Below are positions 16,594 to 24,294 of a stretch of DNA of 27,674 bases, one piece after another (the first letter of the stretch is position 1; every line of letters begins with the position of its first letter). The DNA is taken from assembly GCA_964410725.1 (NCBI GenBank), contig CAYPID010000033.1, forward strand, positions 1 to 27,674. Direction: 5' to 3'. This stretch comes from CALAZP01 sp964410725. Its GTDB lineage: Bacteria; Bacteroidota; Bacteroidia; Chitinophagales; Saprospiraceae. The translations under genes and the position numbers were made by a program. The notes under the pieces are model-generated. The model did no database searches and was not told where the DNA came from. It saw nothing but the letters and a program-made list of their open reading frames with translations.

Positions 16594-16601
16594 CAAAGTT
16601 A
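16594..16601 (-). promoter_or_regulatory. Candidate -7 box of the RRM gene
   Basis: Minus strand TAACTTTG matches TAnnTTTG, 30 bp upstream of the ATG at 16563. A perfect inverted repeat abuts its upstream edge. Confidence 0.5.
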
Positions 16602-16617
16602 TAACAAAACTTGTTAT
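16601..16617. promoter_or_regulatory. Inverted repeat next to the RRM gene promoter
   Basis: ATAACAA and TTGTTAT form perfect 7-bp arms around AAC. It lies between where the -7 and -33 elements of the RRM gene should be, a position typical of an operator. The binding factor is unknown. Confidence 0.45.
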
Positions 16618-16650
16618 GAAAGGTTCTGGAGGAGAATATTGGATAAAATA

Positions 16651-16695
16651 AAAAAAGCTCCTGCATTTAGTGGTGAACAAAAATGCAGGAGCTTT
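16651..16695 (-). terminator. Perfect 15-bp hairpin, probable terminator of the MATE gene
   Basis: AAAGCTCCTGCATTT (16654-16668) and AAATGCAGGAGCTTT (16681-16695) pair without mismatch around a 12-base loop. On the minus strand the stem is followed by more T residues (16651-16653 and TATTTTAT beyond), the form of an intrinsic terminator. It lies about 120 bases beyond the MATE stop codon. It could instead belong to an unannotated small RNA in this interval. Confidence 0.7.
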
Positions 16696-16814
16696 ACTTC
16701 AAATTAACATACTATGAGAAAACTACTTGTGATACAAATGTACTTCTGTATTCAATACAGCACAATACCGGTTTAGCGAGTGGTAGGAGTGATGTATAAT
16801 AAGGTGGATATCTC

Positions 16815-18152
16815 TTATTGTACGGCTTTGAGTTGACGGGTAGAAAGTCCTGAAAATCTTCTGGTTAGTAGAAACGCACTGGCGCTCAGGCCGATCACCA
16901 GGCCTATCCAAAGGCCGTAAACTTCCAGTTTGAGTTGGAAAGCCAGCAGATAGCCGAAGGGGATACCGATTACCCAATAAGCTATAGCTACCAAAAGGGT
17001 GGGAATTCTAACGTCTTGAATACCTCTTAGTAACCCTACTGCAACGGCCTGTACTGAATCCGAAATCTGAAAAATACCTGCCAACAGCAATAAGGTGACT
17101 GCATAGTGAATCACTGCTGGCTCATCGTTAAAGAATAAGGGCAAATTATTCCTGAAGAGTATGTAGAATATTGCGCACAATACGCCGTAACCTCCGGCCA
17201 ACCAAATGGTTGTTTTACCGATGTTTCGAACTTGTTGCCAGTCGTTTTTGCCGAAGGCGTAACCTACGCGAATACTACCCGTAGCGCTGATGCCCAAAGA
17301 CACCATAAAGGTAAGTGCTGCTATGCTAAGTGCAATCTGGTGTGCCGCTTGTTGGACGTACCCCAACCAACCTACCATAATGCCAGAAAAGGCAAAGGCT
17401 CCAGCTTCCATACCGTATTGAAAGCCGGCTGGAATTCCCAATCGAATGACGTCTTTAATGCGGGATTTTTTAAATTTCAATTGGGCGGAAAGGTTCTGCC
17501 GGAAAGGGATGAAATCTTTGTGGTAAGTGATGAGAAACAGCATAGCGACCACGGTGAAAAGTCGGGAGATTAGAGTCCCTATCCCAGCACCTTCTAATTC
17601 TAAACTCGGTGCACCAAGTCGGCCAAATATCAGGGCGTAATTGAGTAGCACATTGATTGGGAGGGCAGAGAGTGCAATGTATAATGGCCATTTGGTAAAG
17701 CCTAAACCGTCGGTGAAATTTTTTAGTATACTGAAAAAAACCATGGGGACAATGCCCCAACCCATCCATATTAGGTATGGACCTGCCAATTGGCTGACGA
17801 CTTCATCCTGGCCCATATAAAATACCATTCTATTCCCCAGATGAAGGGCGATGGCAAATACGGTACTGATGATACCAGATACCCATGCTCCATTGTATAG
17901 GATGCGGAGGGGCTTATCGTAATCAGAGGCTCCTTGTGCAGCTGCCACCAAAGGGGAAATAGCCATGGTAAAGCCAAGGCTAAAAACCATAGGAAGACCG
18001 ATGATATTGTTGACAAAAGAGGCTGCCGCCAACTGACTGCTATGTATGGATCCCACCATAGCGCTGTCGATGATGCCTAAGGACATCTGGGTAAGGTTTC
18101 CTAGAATAATGGGCCAACCAAGCTTAAGGGTTAACTTTATTTCTTTTATCAT
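16815..18152 (-). CDS. MATE family efflux transporter (NorM-like)
   Basis: A 445-residue inner-membrane protein with about twelve hydrophobic segments in two similar halves, the MatE/NorM plan. The N-terminal half has the conserved opening KLGWPIILGNLTQMSLGIIDSAMVG and the second half the parallel VIRLGIPAGFQYGMEAGAFAFSGIMVGWLG. Members export cationic drugs or dyes in exchange for Na+ or H+. The particular substrate and ion cannot be assigned. The ATG at 18152 begins just before the first helix and a Bacteroidota -7 box lies 24 bp upstream. It is divergent from the CBM9/DUF5916 gene. Downstream are about 120 untranslated bases before a perfect hairpin. Confidence 0.94.
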   Translation of the reverse strand: MIKEIKLTLKLGWPIILGNLTQMSLGIIDSAMVGSIHSSQLAAASFVNNIIGLPMVFSLGFTMAISPLVAAAQGASDYDKPLRILYNGAWVSGIISTVFAIALHLGNRMVFYMGQDEVVSQLAGPYLIWMGWGIVPMVFFSILKNFTDGLGFTKWPLYIALSALPINVLLNYALIFGRLGAPSLELEGAGIGTLISRLFTVVAMLFLITYHKDFIPFRQNLSAQLKFKKSRIKDVIRLGIPAGFQYGMEAGAFAFSGIMVGWLGYVQQAAHQIALSIAALTFMVSLGISATGSIRVGYAFGKNDWQQVRNIGKTTIWLAGGYGVLCAIFYILFRNNLPLFFNDEPAVIHYAVTLLLLAGIFQISDSVQAVAVGLLRGIQDVRIPTLLVAIAYWVIGIPFGYLLAFQLKLEVYGLWIGLVIGLSASAFLLTRRFSGLSTRQLKAVQ

Positions 18153-18176
18153 CGACTATGTGGAATTAAGGGCCTG

Positions 18177-18184
18177 CAAAAGTA
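18177..18184 (-). promoter_or_regulatory. MATE gene -7 box
   Basis: Minus strand TACTTTTG followed by CA fits the Bacteroidota -7 consensus TAnnTTTG with its common trailing C. It is 24 bp upstream of the ATG. A -33 TTTG at the expected spacing is not evident. Confidence 0.55.
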
Positions 18185-18207
18185 GGGAATAAAAAGGGTA
18201 ATTTTTG

Positions 18208-18215
18208 TAGATTTG
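18208..18215 (+). promoter_or_regulatory. Candidate -7 box of the CBM9/DUF5916-ddl transcript
   Basis: TAGATTTG matches TAnnTTTG, 37 bp before the ATG at 18253 and 23 bp from the back-to-back MATE -7 box. No TTTG -33 element is visible. Confidence 0.45.
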
Positions 18216-18252
18216 AACCTTTCCTAAACCCTATTACAACAATTTATTTTAG

Positions 18253-20502
18253 ATGATGGTCAGGTTTTTAATTGGTTGGTTGTTTCTGAGTTGGGCTATT
18301 ATGGTATCGGGACAAGAATCTATTTCACAGGAACCCATAGTAATGGTTAAAACCGATGAGGCTATTGTTCCCGATGGGGTACTTTCTGAGGCGGTCTGGG
18401 AAAAGGCCAAAAAGGTGGATGGATTTTGGCAAACTTTCCCCTTGGATTCTATTCGTGCAATTGGTCCTACCGAAGTTTTATTTGCCTATGACGATAATTA
18501 CTTGTACGTAGCAGTGATTTCTCATACGGTGGGTAATGACTTTGTAATTCCTTCATTGAGACGTGATTATTCCTTTCCGGGTAATGATAATGTGACTTTG
18601 GTATTTGATACTTTTGGTGACAAAACCAATGCAATGGTTTTCGGAATGAATCCTTATGGGGTGCAAAGAGAGGCATTGATATCAAACGGGGGGCGAGCTC
18701 GACCGGATTTTCAATCTTCCTGGGATAATAAATGGAGGGGAGATGCGACCAGACATGCCGATTATTGGATTGGTGAATTTGCTATTCCATTCAAAACGCT
18801 CAGGTTTCAAAAGGGAGCGACCAATTGGCGTTTTAATTGTTACCGAAGTGATACGCAGATTAATGAACAAACTTCGTTAAATAGGATTCCAAGGAATAGA
18901 TTGGTGATGGATTTGTCCTTTATGAGGGATATTATTTGGGAAGAGCCTTTGGAAAAAGCTGGAACTAATGTCTCGATTATTCCTTTCGTTACGACAAGTG
19001 GCATTCGAGATTATGAGGATGCTTATGCGTCACCCGAATACAAGTATAGCGCTGGGTTAGATGCTAAAATAGGAGTGACTTCTGGTTTGAATCTGGATTT
19101 GACGGTTAATCCCGATTTTTCTCAGGTAGAGGTAGATCAGCAGGTGACCAATCTGGATCGATTTGAAATATTTTTTCCAGAAAGAAGACAGTTTTTCTTA
19201 GAGAATGCAGATTTGTTTAGCACCTTTGGAATTGGCTCTCGAGCCAACCCATTTTTTTCCAGAAGGATTGGGGTAGTTACTGATCCTGAGACGGGACAAA
19301 ACCTTCAGAATCCCATTCACTTCGGAGCTAGGTTAAGTGGTAAGTTAAACGAAAACGTAAGAGTGGGTTTGATGAATATGCAGGCTGCTGCTTTACCGGA
19401 AAGTGGATTACCCGCTTTTAATTATACCGTGGCGGCCTTTCAGCAAAAAGTCTTCAACCGTTCTAATTTTTCTTTTTTTGGGATAAACAAGCAAGCCACT
19501 GGATCGGTAGATGGGGGGAATTATAATGAATTCAATCGAGTAATTGGAGCGGAGTATCGTTTGCTTTCAGCAGATAATAGATGGAATGCTAAAGTTTTTT
19601 TGCACAAGGCGATTACCCCTGAGAAATTAGAGCATCAATGGGTGCATGGAAGTTCAATTGAATATATCACCCGAAAGTTTAGGGCAGAGTGGGCTCATGT
19701 TCAAATTGGCAATGGTTTCATTGCTGAGGTGGGTTTTATTCCGAGAAAAGACATTTTGTTGGCCAGTCCTGAGGCGGAGATTTTCTTTTACCCTAAAAGC
19801 GATAAAATCAGCTTTCACAGTTTGATGGTGGATACCCGATTTTTTTGGCAAATAGGAAAAGATGGGAATGAGATTTTTGATCCATGGACTTTATCTGAAA
19901 AGCAGGTGGAGGCAGAGTGGCAATTTGAAACCAACACCCGGGCACAAGGTGGGCTGACCATGGTGTACAACAACCTGACTTTGATGAATGATTTCGATCC
20001 TACCAGACGACAAAAGGAAGGAGTGGTCCTGAAAGCAGGGGATTCTTTTGTTTTTACAGAGTGGGCTTTTAACTATCGTTCTGATCAACGCAAGACATTT
20101 TTCTACGAGGTCGAGCCAAGGTATGGTAGTTTTTACAGTGGTTATCGAACTGGTGTAGAATCAGAGATTACCTATCGATTCCAACCTTATGGTTCGATTG
20201 CTATGAATGTCAATTACAATTATATCGATTTGAAGGGCGATTTTGAACCCGCTAGTATTTGGTTGGTAGGGCCGAGATTTGATTTGACCTTTTCCAAGAA
20301 AATCTTTTTAACCACTTTTGTTCAGTACAACAATCAATTAGAGAACCTCAACGTCAATGCCAGACTTCAGTGGCGATATGCTCCAGTATCGGATTTCTTT
20401 TTGGTTTTTACCGATAATTTCAATGCCGATGGAGGGTTCAGCCAATTTAATATTCGCAATCGAGCGTTGGTCGCCAAACTCACCTATTGGTTTAATCCTT
20501 AA
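18253..20502 (+). CDS. CBM9-like and DUF5916 domain outer-membrane protein
   Basis: A 749-residue exported protein. A signal peptide (MMVRFLIGWLFLSWAIMVSGQ, about 1-21) precedes a CBM9-like beta-sandwich (about 30-215; IVPDGVLSEAVWEKAKKVDGFWQ, DDNYLYVAV, FDTFGDKTNAMVFGMNPYGVQREA, YWIGEFAIPFKTL). Then comes the DUF5916 region (about 230-749) with the conserved NPDFSQVEVDQQVTNLDRFEIFFPERRQFFLENADLF and many alternating strands ending in an aromatic residue pattern (LTYWFNP), typical of an outer-membrane barrel. No function is established for this family; glycan or peptide contact is only inferred from the CBM9-like part. ddl starts 7 bp after its stop, so the two are likely co-transcribed. Two adjacent ATGs (18253, 18256) make the start uncertain by one residue. 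Confidence 0.92.
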   Translation: MMVRFLIGWLFLSWAIMVSGQESISQEPIVMVKTDEAIVPDGVLSEAVWEKAKKVDGFWQTFPLDSIRAIGPTEVLFAYDDNYLYVAVISHTVGNDFVIPSLRRDYSFPGNDNVTLVFDTFGDKTNAMVFGMNPYGVQREALISNGGRARPDFQSSWDNKWRGDATRHADYWIGEFAIPFKTLRFQKGATNWRFNCYRSDTQINEQTSLNRIPRNRLVMDLSFMRDIIWEEPLEKAGTNVSIIPFVTTSGIRDYEDAYASPEYKYSAGLDAKIGVTSGLNLDLTVNPDFSQVEVDQQVTNLDRFEIFFPERRQFFLENADLFSTFGIGSRANPFFSRRIGVVTDPETGQNLQNPIHFGARLSGKLNENVRVGLMNMQAAALPESGLPAFNYTVAAFQQKVFNRSNFSFFGINKQATGSVDGGNYNEFNRVIGAEYRLLSADNRWNAKVFLHKAITPEKLEHQWVHGSSIEYITRKFRAEWAHVQIGNGFIAEVGFIPRKDILLASPEAEIFFYPKSDKISFHSLMVDTRFFWQIGKDGNEIFDPWTLSEKQVEAEWQFETNTRAQGGLTMVYNNLTLMNDFDPTRRQKEGVVLKAGDSFVFTEWAFNYRSDQRKTFFYEVEPRYGSFYSGYRTGVESEITYRFQPYGSIAMNVNYNYIDLKGDFEPASIWLVGPRFDLTFSKKIFLTTFVQYNNQLENLNVNARLQWRYAPVSDFFLVFTDNFNADGGFSQFNIRNRALVAKLTYWFNP

Positions 20503-20509
20503 ATAAAGC

Positions 20510-21484
20510 ATGGGAAAAATTAATATTGCCCTGGTAACCGGCGGAGATGTAGCCGAAAGGGAAATTTCGCTTAAAAGTGCACAAACCGTTTACGACCATC
20601 TTTCCAAAAGCAAATACGAGGTTCGGATCATTATTTTGGAAAAGGGGAAATTTGTGGATCAGCTTTCCGGTAAAGCTTTGGATTTGAATGATTTTAGTTT
20701 GACCCTCCCCACTGCAGGGCGAATAAATTTTGATTTGGTCTATCAAATGCTGCATGGGCATCCGGCTGAGGATGGAGGTTTGCAGGGGTATTTTGAACTG
20801 GTTGGTATTCCCTATACAGGCTGTGGAATTTTGTGTTCTGCCATTACTTTCAGCAAACAAGCCACGAAAGATTATTTGAGGAATTTTGATATTCCTATGG
20901 CGCAATCACGTTTGATTTTTAAAGGGCAGGAAGTTTCAGTTTCCTCCTTAATTGAGGGATTAAAATTCCCTCTTTTTGTAAAGCCTAATAAAAATGGAAG
21001 CAGTTACGGAGTATCGAAGGTCGTTCAAGTGGAAGAATTAGCAGCGGCTGTTGATAATGCCTTCTTATACGATGATGAAGTCATAGTGGAGGAGTTTATG
21101 AAAGGGAGAGAATTTTCTAATGGGGTGCTAAACTATCAAGGGGCCATTAAAGTTTTGCCCATTACAGAAATCAAGACCACCCGAGAGTTTTTTGATTATC
21201 AGGCCAAATATGAAAACGAAAGTGAGGAAATTACTCCGGCTGAATTAAAGGCGGAAGAGGTTTTGGCCTGTTGGGAATTAACGGAAAAAATCTACAGGGT
21301 GATGAACGCGAAAGGATTCTGTCGAGTGGATTATATCCTTCAGGAAGGACAATTTAAATTATTGGAGATTAATACCATTCCCGGCATGTCTCCTAATAGC
21401 ATTATTCCGCAGCAGGTAAAAGCTGCGGGTTTGAAATTGTCTGATTGTTTGGATGAAATAATAAAAGAGGCACTTCAAAAATGA
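20510..21484 (+). CDS. ddl: D-alanine--D-alanine ligase
   Basis: A 324-residue ATP-grasp ligase that joins two D-alanines for the peptidoglycan stem peptide. The N-terminal domain has TGGDVAEREIS with Glu17, and MLHGHPAEDGGLQG. The ATP-grasp part has FVKPNKNGSSYGVSKV (Lys158), the omega-loop FFDYQAKY with Tyr234, and CRVDY and LEINTIPGMSPNSI for Mg and the second D-Ala (Glu286, Asn288). The omega-loop Tyr marks D-Ala-D-Ala rather than D-Ala-D-Lac specificity, the latter being linked with vancomycin resistance. Length is normal. It follows the CBM9/DUF5916 gene by 7 bp. Its last codons are part of a hairpin that terminates the convergent DUF2911 gene. Confidence 0.96.
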   Translation: MGKINIALVTGGDVAEREISLKSAQTVYDHLSKSKYEVRIIILEKGKFVDQLSGKALDLNDFSLTLPTAGRINFDLVYQMLHGHPAEDGGLQGYFELVGIPYTGCGILCSAITFSKQATKDYLRNFDIPMAQSRLIFKGQEVSVSSLIEGLKFPLFVKPNKNGSSYGVSKVVQVEELAAAVDNAFLYDDEVIVEEFMKGREFSNGVLNYQGAIKVLPITEIKTTREFFDYQAKYENESEEITPAELKAEEVLACWELTEKIYRVMNAKGFCRVDYILQEGQFKLLEINTIPGMSPNSIIPQQVKAAGLKLSDCLDEIIKEALQK

Positions 21485-21492
21485 GTGCCTCT
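21466..21492 (-). terminator. Terminator of the DUF2911 gene, overlapping the ddl stop codon
   Basis: AGAGGCACT (21466-21474) and AGTGCCTCT (21484-21492) pair perfectly around nine bases. On the minus strand the stem is followed by TTTATTATTT. The plus strand has no T run after the stem. The left arm and loop encode the last residues of ddl, and its stop (21482-21484) sits at the loop edge. Confidence 0.8.
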
Positions 21493-21502
21493 AGTCGGTA
21501 TA

Positions 21503-22132
21503 TTATTGAGCAGCACCTACGGTAAAAGGTACCATCAATCTTTCCCAGTGAAGAACTACAGCATCGCCGTTCAAAGTGAAGTCCATGCTTTCAGCCATTT
21601 CTTCTCTAGCTTGAGGAGTAACGGTCACTACTAGTGCGTTGTTAGCTTCATCGTAATTACCTGAACCCCACTGATCTGTGGTGGTATTGAATACTACTTG
21701 CCAAGATTCCATACCTGGAATGGTGAAAAGCGCGTACTTGCCGGCAGCTAAAGACTGACCCTCTATGGTCACATCTGCAGCGAATTCGATGGTAGTAGCG
21801 GCATTAGCGCCGGTTCTCCAAACTTTGTCATAAGGGACCAAGTCACCCCAAATGGTTCTTCCCTTAACGAAAGGAGAGCCATAATCAACTGTTACTGTAA
21901 CTCCCGCAGCAGTTCCAGTCAATTGTTTTCTTGGGGAAGAGGCTTCTCCGTCAGTGACCACTACTTCAAAGTTGTCTCCTGACAAAACCACTTCAGAGCT
22001 ACTGGCATTATCCTCAGCTGCTACTTCTGATGTTTCCTCTGTAGCGTCAGCTGCTGTATTAGCTGTTTCACCACATGCAGTAAGTGCAACAACCATTAAT
22101 AAAGCGAAAAAATTAACTAATGAAATTTTCAT
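21503..22132 (-). CDS. DUF2911 domain lipoprotein
   Basis: A 209-residue protein with a lipoprotein signal peptide ending in the lipobox LTAC (Cys20), then an acidic, Ala/Thr/Glu-rich linker (about 21-55) typical of surface tethering. The DUF2911 domain occupies about 65-209: VTVDYGSPFVKGRTIWGDLVPYDKVWRTGANAATTIEFAADVTIEGQSLAAGKYALFTIPG is its hallmark block. The family is common in Bacteroidota envelopes and has no assigned function. It is the only gene between the two hairpins at 21466-21492 and 22160-22191. No clear -7 box is visible in the 27 bp between its ATG and the upstream hairpin, so some transcription may come by read-through from the efflux cluster. Confidence 0.93.
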   Translation of the reverse strand: MKISLVNFFALLMVVALTACGETANTAADATEETSEVAAEDNASSSEVVLSGDNFEVVVTDGEASSPRKQLTGTAAGVTVTVDYGSPFVKGRTIWGDLVPYDKVWRTGANAATTIEFAADVTIEGQSLAAGKYALFTIPGMESWQVVFNTTTDQWGSGNYDEANNALVVTVTPQAREEMAESMDFTLNGDAVVLHWERLMVPFTVGAAQ

Positions 22133-22159
22133 AGTTTTAATTGATTTGATAAAAAAAAT

Positions 22160-22191
22160 AAACCTGCAAATAAAATGCTATTTGCAGGTTT
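22160..22191 (-). terminator. Terminator at the end of the efflux gene cluster
   Basis: AAACCTGCAAATA (22160-22172) and TATTTGCAGGTTT (22179-22191) form a perfect 13-bp stem with a six-base loop. On the minus strand a T-rich run (TATTTTTTTT) follows. It lies 25 bp past the stop of the secreted protein gene. Confidence 0.88.
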
Positions 22192-22215
22192 TAGTTTAAC
22201 GCGCCCCTCTAAATA

Positions 22216-22941
22216 TTATTTCCTTTTGGTCCAAACTTCATACATGGGGTCTCCTTTGCTGCTTTTGCCGCTGTGGTGCCAATCCACACCTTGAACTTCG
22301 AAGTCAAAAGGTAGTTCAGCTCCTACTCTTGTATTATCCCTGGAGAAAAATTCAATTTTCTCTACGTATTTTCCGTCTTTAGCTTCATAGGATCCCCCTC
22401 CTGATCCGAAGAATTCTCCAGTTGAAGTGTTGAAGGCAATCCATTGAAATTTAGTTCCGGTCAATATTTTCATGGTTTTTCTTGGAACATCCGTATCTCG
22501 TCGGTTGATTTCTCCGTTTTGGTTTTTTCTTCCGGCCATCAACCAGGGGCCTGTCAATGAAGTCGCTTTAACGGTCAGGTCGGCCGATTTCCATTCAGCT
22601 GGAACAACGCCTTCAGTTCCACTAATTCTTAGTTTTTCACCATCTCTTTTCATTTCCACGTAGTGGGTCATTCCTACCATGGATGGATCCTGAGAATTAA
22701 ATTCTATGGTGGCTCTGGTCTGCCCATAATCATTGATGGAGTATTGACCTCCCATAGTCATGATAAATGCCCCGTCCTCTTTACCGTACATGGTATGGCT
22801 GAAATAAGAGTCGGAAATTAGAAGTAAATGGTTGATTCCATTGGCCTCAGTAGTCCAGCTTCCAGCGAGATCTGAACTTTGAGCTTTAATAAAACTTACC
22901 ATCATTAGCATGGTGAACAGTGCGGTTAATCTTGTTTTCAT
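22216..22941 (-). CDS. Secreted protein with an internal duplication, unknown function
   Basis: A 241-residue protein from the ATG at 22941; an in-frame TTG at 22959 would add MIKPIK but is less likely. It has a signal peptide (MKTRLTALFTMLMMVSFIKAQ). The mature part seems to be two copies of a lipocalin-like module: LAGSW...GGQYSINDYGQTRATIEFNSQDPSMVG (first half) parallels LTGPW...GGGSYEAKDGKYVEKIEFFSRDNTRVG (second half). Similar small proteins occur across Bacteroidota, usually annotated only as membrane or secreted protein. It follows the TolC-like gene by 37 bp without an evident promoter and is closed by a strong terminator, so it is probably the last gene of the efflux transcript. A link to export is inferred from position only. 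Confidence 0.78.
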   Translation of the reverse strand: MKTRLTALFTMLMMVSFIKAQSSDLAGSWTTEANGINHLLLISDSYFSHTMYGKEDGAFIMTMGGQYSINDYGQTRATIEFNSQDPSMVGMTHYVEMKRDGEKLRISGTEGVVPAEWKSADLTVKATSLTGPWLMAGRKNQNGEINRRDTDVPRKTMKILTGTKFQWIAFNTSTGEFFGSGGGSYEAKDGKYVEKIEFFSRDNTRVGAELPFDFEVQGVDWHHSGKSSKGDPMYEVWTKRK

Positions 22942-22978
22942 TTTTATTGGTTTTATCAAACAGTATTGAATGGTGAGA

Positions 22979-24292
22979 CTACATAAAAACCATTCCAGTG
23001 AGGTTTTTGATGTTGATTTCAGTTAATTTCTGCCTGAATTCTACATCGCTAAGTCGATCCCTTACTCTGGTTTCTCCAAGAATGGCTTCTCGAACATCTA
23101 AACTAGTGGCTCTTCCAGAACGATATAATTCGTTAGCCAGTGCAACGTTCTTTTCCGCGGTCAGGATATTCCCTTTTTCAAGCTCTTTTAGCCGCTCTAA
23201 GGCTTGGTATTGCTTGTACAATTGCATCAGTTCAGAAGTGACTTGAAGCGATAAGTCTGCCTTTTGAAGGAGAATATTTTCCTTTACTTTTTCAGCTACC
23301 TGTATATCTTTTTTAATGTTTCTGCCGGGAAACAAATCATAGTTAAAAGATACCCCCACTGTTGGACCAAAGGATCGGTTGGACAGCAAAAATCCCACTT
23401 CGGCTTTGGAATAATTGTAGTTCATTCCCGCGACTAAGTCAACCGTTGGAAACAAACCGGACCTTACTTCTTTGATTTGAGCTAAGGCAATTTTTTCATC
23501 ATACCCCAATAAAGACAACGCATAATTATTTTGAATGGCTGCATTTTGTAAATCATCAAATGAAGGCAGGATGAGGCTCGGCAAATCGGCTGTTACATCG
23601 TACTCAATCTCTGGGGAACGCCCGATCAATCGATTCATTCCTATTGCAGCTTGTTGAAATTGGTCTTTTAAATTTAATAAAGAAGAACTATCTGCATTCA
23701 AATTATTGGAAGTTTGCAGTACATCCAGAGAAGTTCCCGTACCAATTTTAAGTTTCGCCTCAGCGAGGTCCAGCAAACTTTTATTCAAAAGGATGGATTG
23801 CTCTACTATTTCGATTTGTTGCTTGATTCGTGCCAATCCATAATATGCCGATTGAATGGCTGTTACCAAATCCTGCATTTCGCTTTTGGTAAAGGTTTTA
23901 CTTCGATCTTCTGTAAGTTGTAAGCGATCTCTGGCGGCAAACATCCGGAAACCGTCGAAGGCGGTCCAGGTCAATCCAAGTCCAGCTCTGGCTTGCGTAT
24001 TTCCTGCGCCAACTCCTGATCTTTCATCGCCAGAGAAAAATTGTTGTCTGGTATTGCTGCTGGTGTAATTGACAGATCCAGTTGCAGTAACTCTTGGCAA
24101 AAATCCGGCATTACCGGCATTGTTATTAGTGGTGGCTATTTCTTCATTGACTTTGGCGATTCTTATGGAGTAATTATTGACCAGCCCTATTTCAATAGCC
24201 TCTTCCAGCGATAGAATAGAAATGCTTTCTGTTTGAGCCAATCCAGAAATAACGGAGATGCCAAGCAACAAGAAAAGAGTAATGTATTTCAT
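22979..24292 (-). CDS. TolC-family outer-membrane efflux channel
   Basis: A 437-residue protein with a signal peptide (MKYITLFLLLGISVISGLAQ) and two repeats of the outer membrane efflux protein domain (about 35-220 and 240-435). Marks are SLEEAIEIGLVNNYSIRIAKV at the start, long amphipathic helices, a barrel strand LTWTAFDGFRMFAARDRLQL in the first repeat, and VSFNYDLFPGRNIKKDIQVAEKVKENI in the second. It provides the trimeric exit duct of a tripartite pump. It starts 2 bp after the stop of the RND pump gene, so it is in the same operon. Total length is normal for the family. Confidence 0.95.
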   Translation of the reverse strand: MKYITLFLLLGISVISGLAQTESISILSLEEAIEIGLVNNYSIRIAKVNEEIATTNNNAGNAGFLPRVTATGSVNYTSSNTRQQFFSGDERSGVGAGNTQARAGLGLTWTAFDGFRMFAARDRLQLTEDRSKTFTKSEMQDLVTAIQSAYYGLARIKQQIEIVEQSILLNKSLLDLAEAKLKIGTGTSLDVLQTSNNLNADSSSLLNLKDQFQQAAIGMNRLIGRSPEIEYDVTADLPSLILPSFDDLQNAAIQNNYALSLLGYDEKIALAQIKEVRSGLFPTVDLVAGMNYNYSKAEVGFLLSNRSFGPTVGVSFNYDLFPGRNIKKDIQVAEKVKENILLQKADLSLQVTSELMQLYKQYQALERLKELEKGNILTAEKNVALANELYRSGRATSLDVREAILGETRVRDRLSDVEFRQKLTEINIKNLTGMVFM

Positions 24293-24294
24293 GG

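Noticed and set aside
16723..16977. Minus-strand 84-codon frame over the end of the MATE gene
   Set aside because: It overlaps the last MATE helix in another frame, and its sequence looks like an out-of-frame reading.
20492..20905. Minus-strand 137-codon frame over the ddl start
   Set aside because: It is antisense to the conserved ddl N-terminal domain and has no recognisable motif.
22942..22959. TTG start giving the secreted protein six more residues
   Set aside because: The ATG at 22941 begins a standard signal peptide (MKTRLTALF).
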